From assembly GCA_935421135.1 (NCBI GenBank), contig OW285187.1, forward strand, positions 25,606,429 through 25,670,428: 64,000 bases of DNA, read 5' to 3'. The notes under the pieces are model-generated. The model ran no database searches. It had not been told where the DNA came from and saw nothing but the letters and a program-made list of their open reading frames with translations. Of this stretch, positions 48,480 to 60,284 are shown one piece after another (position 1 is the stretch's first letter; each line of letters opens with the position of its first letter). Origin of the DNA: Bugulina stolonifera (lineage: Eukaryota > Bryozoa > Gymnolaemata > Cheilostomatida > Bugulidae). The translations under genes and the position numbers were made by a program.

Positions 48480-48750
48480 TATCATTTTAATTCTGCGTCA
48501 CTTTCCAATTATTTAACACTTGGGTTCAAATCTGGGAAATGTTGGATGATAAATGTATATCAAAGTACAAGATATTATTATTGTGAACTTTATATCAGTT
48601 TATCTTCACGTATTATCTATATATCCATTTGTTTGGGAATATCTAGTGAACAGAGTTTATATTCTATATTTAGTTTATTTTACTGGACAACAGAGTACAT
48701 GTACACTTAACTATTACACCATGTCATGACACGATGTGGCGTGATGTAAT
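48480..48750 (+). repeat. Dispersed flank repeat copy, plus orientation
   Basis: Matches 12520-12740 and 26900-27130. Several overlapping short frames here are repeat-derived. Confidence 0.55.
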
Positions 48751-50249
48751 TATCAAAATATAAATACAATGTACCAAGTTCCAATTGATCCAAGAATTGA
48801 GATTATGTATAAGACTTTGATGTTTATTTTTTGTTAAATTCCATTTATCAACCACCTGACAGATACTAATGACTAAGCTCAATATCTGCCTTTATCACCT
48901 AAAATCAAATTACTCAGTATAAAATATAACATGTACAGTCATGTACAATGTTCAATGTACAAGTTATGTAGTTGTAATAACTCCAGGTTAGCTCAGATCA
49001 TTTCCTTCCTAAATATTATTAATTTTAAGCACACTTTTTGTTTTTGATTGCTTTGAGATTATTCTACTCACAGTTTAGTAGTAATTATAGGGCAAATACA
49101 GAAATGCAATTTTAAGATGCAGCAGCGATGCATGCATAGTAAGAGTAACAAAGAATACTGGAGAATATTCTTTAGTTCTTCATACCTTACAGCTAGTGTG
49201 ATGATAATTACCAACTTATATGCACTTATACCCTTGTTTACTTGATAGGTTATTGCAGTCAATTATTGTATAAATTTGAATGTTACAAAATTATAATTTG
49301 TGCTGTAGAGAAGGCAGAGCCACATGTCTGCCTGTCTGGTTCCAGCTGAATAATGTCTCTGAAACTGGTTTAGTCTAGTACCTTATTGTCTCGCAAAGTG
49401 TTACTGAAACAATAATTTAGCATTCTGTTATGGCAGTATCTGCAGCTCCAAATGTAACAAACATGTTCTCGATAGTTCTGGCTCTTCAGTAGCTAATACC
49501 TAGTGCCCTATTTCTTCAGGTGTCCGGTTATCTTTGTGTCATAGTCATTATAGCGAAAATTTTATCATGATTCTTGTAAGATAACTATGAATAGTGTACC
49601 TTTAGAATTTACTTTTCTAACATTGATTAGTTTCTTTGCACGCTGAAGGGCAGTTGGTAAAGATTCAAGCTATCACTTAGTGCAAACTAAGCTATGCAGC
49701 CACATTGTAAGACTGTCAAAAAATTTTTCGCCACAAGTCACATTTTAACATTTTAAAATTTTATAGCTCACCAATGGACGTATGTAGAAATGTTGCCAAG
49801 GTCATGTGACTAAAAGGCATTACCTATTACCAGTATCTGTAGGCATATACAGAAGCAGAAAATAGCAATATAATGATCATAAAGCTTTCAACTGGTACAT
49901 GTAGCTATCAACCTGGTGTATTAAAGAATTGGTAGAGAGAATCAAAGCATTTACATAAGCCTCCAAAAAAATTTTAGAATTCTTTGAACTTCCAAGGGCA
50001 CTCTATTCTGTATAAGTGCCTCCATATTTGCAATACTTGTGCAGAATATAGCTGTAGCATAGTTGTATATGGCAGGAAGTCGCTAGCTTCCTAATTCTGT
50101 AAATTCAGCCATTTGTTTTAGTTTTGCAATGCCTCTGAATCTATTTGTAGGTACGCACATGTCAAATCAAAATCCATCTAGGTGTGATGTTTGACATATT
50201 CATGTACATACAGATGTACAGGAATGGTTGCCATGTAGAAGTACGGATG
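48751..50249. other. Intergenic upstream of the type II gene
   Basis: AT-rich; the last 120 bp also precede the relic exon 1 at 57539. No gene seen. Confidence 0.5.
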
Positions 50250-50256
50250 TATAAAA
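50250..50256 (+). promoter_or_regulatory. TATA box of the type II gene
   Basis: TATAAAA, 56 bp before the ATG at 50306. The following TCTCTGTTTCTAAACAGAC is also kept before the relic exon 1 near 57490. The CCAAT/CRE module of type I genes is not seen, so regulation is probably different. Confidence 0.65.
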
Positions 50257-50305
50257 TCTCTGTTTCTAAACAGACCTGCTTCACTGTTGGAGCTGCTGAC
50301 GCAGG

Positions 50306-52149
50306 ATGAAGGTTTTAATTATCCTTGGAGCTGTAGCCACAGTTCATACAGTAACAGCATTTTCATGGTGGTGGAATGCTTTTCATTCACTAGGATGGAG
50401 GAGCGTAAATAACATCCAACCTAAGTCTGCTTGTGCGAATTATGAGTGCCCAAAGTATAAGGTAGTGGAGAAACATAAGGTAAGTAGAGCAATAACCGTC
50501 GGCTGCCTGTAGGCAGATGTAAGTAAATCTTCTGTTCTCTAGTCTTCGAGTCAACCTACAACAGATAGGTTTTTAACATACTGCTGATAGGAATTAATTG
50601 TAATCATAGAACCTGTGCAGTATAGATTGTAAGCCGACTTTCAGTATATATACATGTATGTGTGTATTTATTTGACCTTCAGGAGGGTTTTTTCTATTAT
50701 GTAGCCAAGGCTTACAAGCTGATTTACCAAAACCGACTCATTCCACAAACGTAGTGATTTTCTGCATGTCTACATTGTATATTATAATGGAATAAGCAGC
50801 ATTGTTTCAAATAATGTAACATTGCAAAATAAATATACAATTTTATAGGGCTATGAGCTGAGGTCTTACAAACCGGCAGTCTGGGTGGTAGCTAGAGTCA
50901 CCCTTACTTCGGACGGTGAGAAACAAAGAGAATTCATTAATGAAGCTACAGAAAAACTTGCTAGATACATGAATGGAGACAACATGGAAGGTAAGCCATA
51001 GAAAATAAAAATCGACGTAAGGCATCAAATCCTTGCTATCATGCTACGCACTATGTAGTCATACACTGTACATGTATTAATATGCATTTTTAATATGGTA
51101 ATACATTGCAGATACCTCATACTATAAATACATATTATATACATGTACATTGTACATATATACCCATAATACACTCTTGTGCTTGCTTTGTATAGTATCA
51201 TTCACTAGTACCCTTTATCATCACGATACACTACAAGAAATTTGTGTAAAGGATATAAAATTCTACCAAGAACTAGAATGCCAATACCACATGATTTTAT
51301 ATATTCATGTATATTCATGTATATTCATGTATACGAGTATTTTGCAATCGTTTGAAACCAATCACTGCAATGTTACTGTTAGCCTACATTATTTTGTTCA
51401 GAACGAACACTGAATTGGACTGTACCAGCAGTGCTGCATACGACTTTGACGTTGCCTTCCGTGATCGGAGATGTCTATGTGGCACGTATGATACCCAAAC
51501 GGCATTCTAAAAATCCACCCATACCAACAGATAATAGTCTATATTTCAAGAAGACTCAGAGAACAAAAGCCTATGTCAGGTAAATATCCCAGTTTTCTAC
51601 TCAGTACATGTAAATAATTTAATTAATTAAATGGTTACTTGATTTACCTTGCAAATTGAAAATTTATAAGTGGAAGAGGCGGTTATTCGAAATTATTCTT
51701 AGCTAAATGCTAAGCTATTAAAAACAGATATACTGATGAGGTAGTTGGGATGGTGTAGTGAATAACTTGCTGCTTTCCAGACCTTCTGGTCATAGGTTCA
51801 AGTTCCTCGCACTCCTGTCATGGAAGGTGAGCTCTTCTACTCAGAGCCCAGCTCTTGCTGCTCATGCAAGCTTCAGCTTCTGAAGTCCGTTGAATAGGAT
51901 GGCTAAATGTCCTGAAGGCAGCAACATTTGGATGTGGTACTCTGTAGTAATTATTCTATTTATTGCAGGTCATATATTGGATTCGGAAATGAGATGTTTG
52001 TCCAGGGAGAGCAATATAGACATGAAATGAATATATTATCACAGTCTCTTAGTGAACGGCCCCACAAAATAGCTCAGATTCTGTATACTGAATATGATCT
52101 CCCTTCAGACTTTGGTGCAAGACTTAGAGAAGTTATAATGTTAAGATAA
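50306..52149 (+). CDS. Secreted SOUL/HEBP-like protein, type II (diverged paralogue)
   Basis: Four exons: 50306-50479, 50849-50990, 51402-51579 and 51969-52149, giving 224 aa. Intron phases 0, 1, 2 match the type I genes at homologous points. A signal peptide (about residues 1-18) is followed by a Trp-rich SWWW segment and C43/C48 in ACANYECPKYKV, equivalent to C39/C44 of type I. Exon 2 gives GYELRSYKPAVWVVARV and exon 3 gives NWTVPAVL, ARMIPK and NPPIPTD, clearly SOUL-like. Exon 4 (SYIGFGNE, GEQYRHEMN, PHKIAQILYTEYD, ending VIMLR) lacks the FGGW of type I. AATAAA is at 52421-52426. Heme binding is inferred and less certain than for type I. Intron 3 holds a SINE. Confidence 0.87.
51745..51820 (+). 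mobile_element. tRNA-derived SINE head in type II intron 3
   Basis: A-box-like GGATGGTGTAGTGAATAAC and B-box-like AGGTTCAAGTTCC at tRNA spacing. The relic gene has the same insertion at about 61940-62010, so it predates their split. Confidence 0.6.
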
Positions 52150-52489
52150 ACCTATACTGTACACCATGCCTTGAGGCTAACACAACACTTGATTGGTGGG
52201 TTCAAAGATCCATAAGTTACTGAACCAGGCTGGTTGGAGTTTATTGCACTAGATAGTTTTTTTGTTACAATGAACATCATGATTTTATTTAAAACTGTTG
52301 CATAGGCTTATTTGTGAGTTGTATAAATACTTAAATAAGAAATGTTGCATTAACGTGTATATTCTACATGTTATAATAGCATCAATATGCTCTGTTCATC
52401 CTAATACTTTATATGTGTCTAATAAATTATTGTTTAGAGTCAGTTGACATTTTGTTTAAAAATTATTGAATAGTCTAGAAACATAGGGT

Positions 52490-52790
52490 ATTTTATACTG
52501 AGGGGTGGTGCTATAACACTAATCCACCATGTATGAATAGTCGAGGAACCCTGGCTAGTTTTGTTCCATGGACTCTTTCTATAATTATGCCTTGATAACA
52601 TAATCTACACTATATTATATTGTTGTTATTGTTTTACTTCCATGTCACTCTCTGTAATCATGTAACATCAGGTGCAAATCTGGTAATGGTGGGACCATAA
52701 ATGTATACCAAAGTACAAGGTGTTATAATTGTGAACTTTATATCAGTTTATCTTCATCTAAGAAACCAGTTACTCAGTGTGCAACTGAGG
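52490..52790 (+). repeat. Type II 3' flank cassette, reference copy
   Basis: This sequence follows the intact type II gene and recurs after every type II relic. It runs from the GAGGGGTGGTGCT segment to AGTTTATCTTCATC. Confidence 0.6.
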
Positions 52791-53840
52791 GCTGAATTCT
52801 TACTAAGTTATGATAAAATAACTTCTGGTTAGATGCATTGTGCATGTATGTAGGTGGATCAGTGAGTTGTAAGATTTAGACTTAGTTCCTGATGATTTGA
52901 CTTTAGTACAAACATACCCATTGAGGGAAATACAGACTATTATACACTTGCCCCAATGAATTCACCTTTCCTGCCATCCATCTTCTGAAATTTTAGATCG
53001 CTGTTGGAATAGAATTACAGTTTTACGACTGCAACTTTGAGTATCCTGTAATAGGATTTATTGTGGAGAAGGAAACACATGCATAGCAATGTGCAGCATA
53101 CAACTTGTACTTTGACAATACAAATTTCCATTGGTCCGAATCTCACTAGAGCATCATTTTTTTCATTTTAGTATTTTACTAATTTCTTTGCTACTATAAG
53201 ATTAATTGGACAGCTATACAATACTAATCTGTAAGATCACATGCACCGTGTACCCACCTCATTTGTTCCACTTTGAAACAAACACACTAATCGCCATGCA
53301 GCATACAACTTGTACTGGTACAAGACAATGTCCGTCATAAAGAAAGTACAAAGCATAGCTTCCTCAAACCCTCTGCAAATTATGAGCCTTTTACTCAAAA
53401 TGCATGTCTTCATTGATGGTAAATTTATATGAACATCCAACATAATTATATGATAATTTGTAAACTACATTCATGGTAAACAAAACTTTCATTTGTGTCG
53501 TATGACTGCAGGTAATGTGATATAGTCAACAGTAGCCTCTTCACTACAACCTCCATACAAATACAGAATACCTGTACTAGACCTACAATGTACATGTACA
53601 TATACAATACATCATTATACTGTACATCGTTAAATATAACAGTTACAATTAGTCTCGTGTTGCAAAACAAATGACAACATACTACTACATTTCTGACAAC
53701 TTTGGACCAACAGATCGATTTGCAATTGGGAGTTTGAACTAGTTTACATATCAGCTGATTGTATTGTATCAAACTTATCCATACCAAATAACTCACATCC
53801 AGGGTAGCCCTATGTGTATGGCTTGTGATAAACTAATCAA
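52791..53840. other. Upstream flank of gamma-3
   Basis: AT-rich. Positions about 53060-53550 are repeated at the end of the window (63700-64000). No gene seen. Confidence 0.55.
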
Positions 53841-53893
53841 CCAATAAAATGGCTTGAGTGTGATGACATCATGAGACACAGAGAGTATAAAAG
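53841..53893 (+). promoter_or_regulatory. Core promoter of gamma-3
   Basis: CCAAT at 53841-53845, TGACATCA at 53864-53871 and TATAAAAG at 53886-53893, 75 bp before the ATG at 53961. Confidence 0.78.
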
Positions 53894-53960
53894 GGAGTGT
53901 TGTTGACAAGTTACAGTATTCTTGTTGTCTTCTGTCATAGCAATACAACTCGGCTACAAC

Positions 53961-55469
53961 ATGAGATCTCTCATCCTTCTTGCTGTTACTGTTGCTGTAC
54001 TTCAGCTCACATCTGCCATCTCATTTGGTTCCGGCAGCCGTAGAGAAAACAATGAGTACAACAGACCAGATTTCTGTGGAAACCAGGAATGCCCCAAGTA
54101 CAAAGTGATCAAGACCTTCAATGTAAGTGCTGCTGATCTCAATACAGGTGTCTCTATTTTATATTTGTTATTATAGAGCAAGCTTCACTTTCAGTAATTT
54201 GTTTTCTCAATCCCAATTTAATTCGAATGCAGGTTGTAGGACTTCATTAATACTTCGCAGGATGCTATGAATTATAAATTACTTATGGAGAAGAACAAAT
54301 AATTCTAAATGAGTTAATTTTTAAACTGTTTCCTTTCTCATTATTAGTCATCTCCATTAATTGTTTAGGATGCATCATACTACATTGTATTATTTATTGA
54401 AAATATTTGTTTAGGGATATGAGCTCAGAGAGTACATGCCAACAGTGTATGTTTCTACCAAGATCGCCAGGTTGTCTATGGACTTCTGGGAACATCACAT
54501 GTTTACCGAAGGAGCTAACTTGAAACTCCACTATTACTTCCTTGGAGTGAACGAGAAAAGTAAGTAGATTTATATAATAGTACTCTAGATTCACATACAG
54601 TAAATGCTTGTTATCTTTTACAACAGGTACATTGGATGATCTAGACTTACTGGGTATTATTATAATACTTACAGTATGACTGTTCATCGTATGCAGAACG
54701 AGAAAATTGTTGCCATTTCTGTGAAATATTTACGTTTTTTACTACAGACCAGACCATGAACACTACAGTTCCACTGATGAAGGTACACACCAAGGATGAG
54801 GTACACATGAGATTCATGATCCCACAGAACTACAGCCAGAACCCAATTAAGCCTAACGACCCAACCGTGGAGATCAAAACAATGCCAAAGATGCAGTGCT
54901 ATGTCAGGTAAATACTGCTATTTATTCTGCTACTTGCACATCATCATCTGTATATTAACTGAAACTAACGACCTTGAATTACAGTATACTCGTATATTTA
55001 TAAAAATCAAATCAGTCGTTTTTACTTTTTACAACTAATGCTAACACTACTGGCTGATTCGTATTTTATATAAAACTGTTCATGAAATATGTTTTAAGCT
55101 TTAGTAAATCAACCTGGCCATTTGCTTCAGATTCATTAGTGGTTAGAAATACTTACCCAATGCTATCACATAATACAATTGAGCTTTTCCATTGCCTTGA
55201 ATATACAACTAACTATTTTCTTATGTTTACTCAAAGTTACAATGAATATTTTTAGAACATTCGGTGGTTGGGCTACAACTCAGCACGTTGGATTTGGCAG
55301 CAGTCTCCTTGGATACAGAAACTTCCCTGAGCAGTTCGAACAGCTGAAGAGAGATCTGGCCAGAGATGGTGAGAGATACACAATCGACTCCGGTTTCTAC
55401 ACTGCTGAGTATAACGACGCTTCCGACTACTTTGGACGACACAACGAGGTCTTGATCATGAAGAGATAA
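53961..55469 (+). CDS. Secreted SOUL/HEBP-like heme-binding protein, gamma-3
   Basis: Exons 53961-54122, 54415-54559, 54748-54907 and 55256-55469 give 226 aa, phases 0, 1, 2, canonical splice sites. I start at 53961, where the signal peptide MRSLILLAVTVAVLQLTSA begins, and not at the in-frame ATG at 53922, which lies in the conserved leader next to the expected start site. C39, C44 and the gamma C153 (MQCYVR) are present. SOUL motifs: GYELREYMPTVYVSTKI, FWEHHMFTEG, YYFLGVNE, NTTVPLMK, NPIKPNDP and TFGGWATT, ending EVLIMKR. AATAAA lies at 55581-55586. It is the only plus-strand gamma gene here and lies in the same orientation as the type II gene just upstream. Confidence 0.93.
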
Positions 55470-57480
55470 ACACCCTTCACTCGACCAACCAATGAAATGA
55501 ACAACCTTTCCTGGAACGACCAATGAAATGACAGTTACTACCCTGCACTGTCAAAACATATTCTTAACATTTCACCTCATAATAAAATGATTTTATTATG
55601 AATTCTTATGATAATAGTTTCTATCATAGCTGAGGATTTCTCTGATTGTGATAGATTTTATTCCTGTCATCGCTCATAAGATTTTATCGTCATGTTTTAA
55701 CTACAGAAAAATCAAAATAAAATGCCATCACTGCAGATATTACATTGTCTATGTTTCAAATAGTGTCCAATTATATGTGATTGACTTAGAGTATACCTAG
55801 TGAGTGATAAGTTATCATAACCCACAAGGCAAAGTCGCATAGCTAGACACATGAAATTATATAAATTATAGTTTTAACACAACACTGAAAACAAAACTAG
55901 ATTGATTCAACAAGTTTTGAAATGATTTACCACACTGTAATTGAGTAGACCAGCTCCATCCACATTATAGTAGTTGGCACAAACACTGCAGTTATACGTA
56001 GATAAAATAATAAATGCACAAAATGTCCTTTACTTGTGAGTTTTTGTAAGATATGCTAGCCAATGTCAGGCTCTTGTTTGTTGCTTCCCAGTAGCGTTTA
56101 TGACCTTTGGTATCAATATTACATAACTACAGTATGTCGTAACAAGCAAGCACTCCAGAGTTGATAATGTAAATAAACAACATTTTTATTTAGTTTTACT
56201 GATTGGCTCATATAGCTTATTATAATCATTAGCATACCTAGTGGGTACATGTGCACCAAAGCCAGTGTTTGATATTAATGCTCTAAAGATTGTGTAAGAG
56301 ACTAAAATATGAGATTTGATTGAATGTTGGTCACGAAAATGGATTTTAATTTGGCCTAATAGTAAAAGAATATTCTAGTCCTGATCTGCAAAGTTACAAA
56401 GGAGTCTATCTGGAGTTTTGCTTTCAATGAAAATAAATAAATATAGAAGTTTTCTATATGAACCAGCCAAGTCCCTTTGGATTTTGGTCACATTTTCAAA
56501 GTTATCTTCCCTTGAGTAACTGACATTGCATCCGAAAAGATCCAACCCACTAGCAGCATTAAGTTATTAATAATATTAATTAGTCACTCAGTGTTATTTA
56601 TTAGGAGTTGTGCCCTTATGTTTATTGCATAATGGGGATTTATTTTTTTTGTGACAATTTCAGCATTATTAGTACATGTACATGTATGTCCCTGCGGATC
56701 AAGACTTAAAATATGGAGGTCCCCTGTGTGTATTTCATCTGCATGCAGGATGAACATCTGCCCTCTTCGATCCAAGAGCACCCATATCACGGTGGGGCAA
56801 GTGAAAAATGACAGCACCAGCACTGTCTGCTCCGGCTTTGAAGCAGCGCTTCAAGCTGGGTTCATAACAGGCAGTGACTGAAGAGTGGTGGTAAGAACTT
56901 GGTAAACTCACACATCACTATAAAATAAGACACACCTAGCCGTGGTATAAAATACCACCGACATACTCAGAATTGAGGGTTTGCCATTATCTATCTTATA
57001 TCTAGTACATGTATGTTGATGAATTATTGGGGTAAAGAGCATCTAGCAGGTCTGGAGGTGATTGAAATTCCACAATAGAGTTGTCAAATTTATAATGCTA
57101 AAATTTTATCAGAAAAAACCTTTTTAATGCAAAGTACACATCGCAGGGTAGGCCTATACATGCATAGGTGTGGATCCTATAATATTTTACAATTTGTATT
57201 CTGAATGATGTTCTGATACGAGATTGAATGTTTTGCTATGTATCAAGATCATGTTGCTTATCAAAATGCACTATAGAAAAGGGGTGAATGACTAGTAACG
57301 TAATAGAGCTTAATCCATTCTGTAGTTCCCAATCAATTGTTGCCATTTTGCAATAACTATGCCCCTGTTTCCAAATATACATACATGACAAACAAGATCC
57401 ATCTAAATGTAATGCTTGACATATTTATGTACATACGGTGTATATATTATTCATGCATAGTTGCCGCATAAAGGTATGGA
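55470..57480. other. Intergenic between gamma-3 and the type II relic
   Basis: Starts with the gamma-3 3' UTR. A GC-richer open stretch at 56650-56885 is bounded by an acceptor-like ATTTCAG and a donor-like GGTAAGAA. It has open frames on both strands, but I recognise no family. The last 100 bp match the type II promoter flank. Confidence 0.45.
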
Positions 57481-57538
57481 TGTATAAAGTCTCTGTTTCT
57501 AAACAGACGAGTGTCATTATTGGAACTGCTGTCACAGA

Positions 57539-57628
57539 ATGAAGGTGCTCATTCTCCTTGTAACTGTAGCCATAGCCCAGTCATCTCTCACAGTTTCAAG
57601 GTGGGGGGGCACAGTCTTGACTCAATGA
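57539..57628 (+). pseudogene. Relic exon 1 of a type II SOUL-like gene
   Basis: A TATA box (57483-57489) and leader like those of the type II gene precede an ATG and a signal-peptide-like reading (MKVLILLVTVA). The frame ends at TGA after 29 codons, near a run of seven G, before the Cys segment. No donor like that of the intact gene follows. Exons 2-3 of a type II relic lie 3.7 kb downstream and may belong to the same broken gene. Confidence 0.75.
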
Positions 57629-58355
57629 CTCTAAGTTACCTGTTGAATATGTATTTACACTTGCTACTTTGTGTGTTGGGTGTGGACCAAAATAAAGTCT
57701 TAGGAAACATTGAAATTAGTAATTGGCTATAATTGTTATTACAAGAGTTGCCTCCTCTCTGCTTGTCCACCCCTAATAAGAGTGGGGACGCTGTGAGTAC
57801 AACACTGAGCAGTATATACAGTAGGTTGTCATCACCATTGGCTGGTGTTTGAGTTACTTTTAATCTGTATGAATAGGAAGTGATATTTGTAGGTCATGAA
57901 TTGGTAACAGGAGTTATCACACCTTACTTACATTAGAACACTCTATACATGCTGTATTATTTGACACGGTGTGCCCATTAGGGAATGGATTATTCAATGT
58001 CATATTGTTTCATTAAATAAACAGGAATCCTGAGTTAAATTTAGCTGCATTACAATTATAGTTGCATAGTACCACTGCAGTTTATAATAATATATAGCAT
58101 GGTACGATAACTCCAACTTGCTGTTTTGTATAGCACTATTTTGGGTATTGTAATAATCTGCTTACAACAATGAAACAAACATTTTAATTTAAATATCATC
58201 TCATTACGCCCAACAATCAAATTTAAACTTTTACAACAATCAAAAATACAACTTGATGACACAAAGTCACAAACTATACTGCAATCTGTAAAGTCGGCTG
58301 TGTGTATTACTGTATCACTGAGTTATTCTCATAAATATAATTCTAAACAAGTATT

Positions 58356-59313
58356 ATGAACATGAGCTTCTTGGGATTTAGTAAAGGAGATGCAATGTGG
58401 AAAAGGAGAGCGATTCAAACTAAACCTGCAGTAAGTCATGTGTTATGTATCTCATTACGCCATGTACTTGCATAGATATTCTTACGGAGCTACTAGTACA
58501 TAGAAGTAATTTATATACATTGTACATCGATATGTACCAGACTACACTTGTATCTCACCTACCTGTCATCACATTATACCTGCATGCTTTTAGAGACTGA
58601 CACCATAGTTATATTAAATAAATAAGAAGCTTCCAAATTTTTACAGCGAGTGCAAAGAGAGTTAGAGGAAGAGTTGAAGGCAGTTTATGGAATGTTCCAG
58701 AACTCGTATATTACAAGAAATCAACTCATAAGGGTACAGGAAATCATATTAACTCAGGTTAGTAGCACATCTAGAAATACAGTATATAAAGATATGGATG
58801 TCTAATAAGAAATATTTGTATAAAATATAGTATAGTATACATGTACAATCACAAAATAGTAATGTGCAGGTATTGAGAGTACTCAATTTCTTGTATCCAT
58901 TGCACCCTTGCATTTAATTATAGTCATAGTTGTTATCATCCTATTGAAGGAAAGCCCCCAGGGTAGTATTTATGTTGTGTTGTACAGTAAGATTTGGAGT
59001 TATCCACCTGTGTATCTATTTATATACAGACAGTCAAAGAGTCTTCTCAGATGTTAAGAACTCGTGCTGTAAACCAAGTATTGTATGTGGCAGAGAGATA
59101 TGACAACTCCAAACCAGAAATATGCATAAAGGTACATTTAAGTTGGTTGTATTACTGGACAATGATGTGTATGACTGTTACCTTACATGTCTATTATTCT
59201 ATAACATGTAATATATTATATGTATATATATTGTATTACAGGAAAGAGTACAGATAGTGTTTGAAAGTAATGTGCAGGACAAGGTCTCCATGTTTCAACA
59301 GAAATGGAAGTGA
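58356..59313 (+). CDS. Unidentified four-exon gene, small charged helical protein
   Basis: Exons 58356-58430 (ATG at 58356 or, more likely by context, 58362), 58647-58757, 59030-59131 and 59242-59313 join in frame. All three introns are phase 0, with GTAAGT, GTTAGT and GTACAT donors and pyrimidine-AG acceptors. The product is 119 or 117 aa. It starts MSFLGFSKGDAMWKRR, then RELEEELKAVYGMF, then VNQVLYVAERYDNSKPEIC, and ends MFQQKWK. There is no signal peptide or membrane segment; charged helical composition suggests a coiled-coil or adaptor-type protein. AATAAA follows at 59656-59661. I do not recognise the family. It is unrelated to the SOUL genes and sits between relic pieces of a type II gene. 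The clean phase-0 exon set supports it being real. Confidence 0.65.
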
Positions 59314-60280
59314 ATAGAATATACATGTAGCTGTTATAAGGATTGAGAACGGTTTGGATCAAGATATAGAAAGATGGAGTATGAAGATGTAGTAATACAT
59401 GTGTAGAGATATGGGATGAGGACATGTGTACTGTGTACTCTATATATACAGAGTAGAGTATAGTTATGATTTACATATCAGTATATTATTATTATTATAC
59501 TGTATAACATGTTAGATGTTACTTGTTGTATGGATTGGTGAATGTACTGAATGTGTTATTTCATGTGTTACCAATACTGTTTACTGTTTACACTGTTTCA
59601 GTTAATATAAATATATTATATGTGGGGTTTATATGAATGTATACTGAACTAGTTCAATAAATATTCATACCTACTTCCATATTCAGGAATCCTCCTACAA
59701 AAAATAAACATGCACAAGTGATGCACATTATTAGAAATGATTCCCAGACAGGTTGCTGTTTATTGGATAAATAATCCAGTTTAATGTCATCAATATTGTT
59801 AAAATTATACTGATCTAAAGCAAGCCTGGTTCCTGATGTTATAAAATTTCAACTTGGAAGGCAATGTAATATTATGAAACACAAGTTGTGAAGTTGTGCC
59901 CTCTTTCCTCTCAGTTTTAAAATATAGCAAGAAAGCACAACTTCAGAAAAGAGGACATGTGAGTCGTTGGTTCTTGGTTGTCGGCTATTATTGGCATCTG
60001 CTGATTATAATTTGCGGAAATTTGTGATATCTCTTTTGCAAGGAATTGATTTTATGTTTTATTTTACACTGTACACTAAACTATGCTACACGCTATTGGA
60101 GCACAGGCCTACCATAATACCTATCATGTGCAATAAGACAATGTAATGAAGGATGCGAAATCTACCAGACAAAAAAGAGACAGTTTGTTTCAATGGAAGA
60201 ATTTCTGTATTATTATGAAACCAACACTGCATTAAACCAGATATAGAGAACAAGAAAAAGGATATGATGTAGCCGTAGTA
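59314..60280. other. Intergenic after the four-exon gene
   Basis: Contains the probable 3' UTR with AATAAA at 59656. Nothing else is recognised. Confidence 0.5.
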
Positions 60281-60284
60281 ATAT

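Noticed and set aside
53922..53960. Upstream in-frame ATG of gamma-3 as the start
   Set aside because: It lies close to the expected transcription start in the conserved leader, is absent as a start in the paralogues, and would bury the signal peptide.
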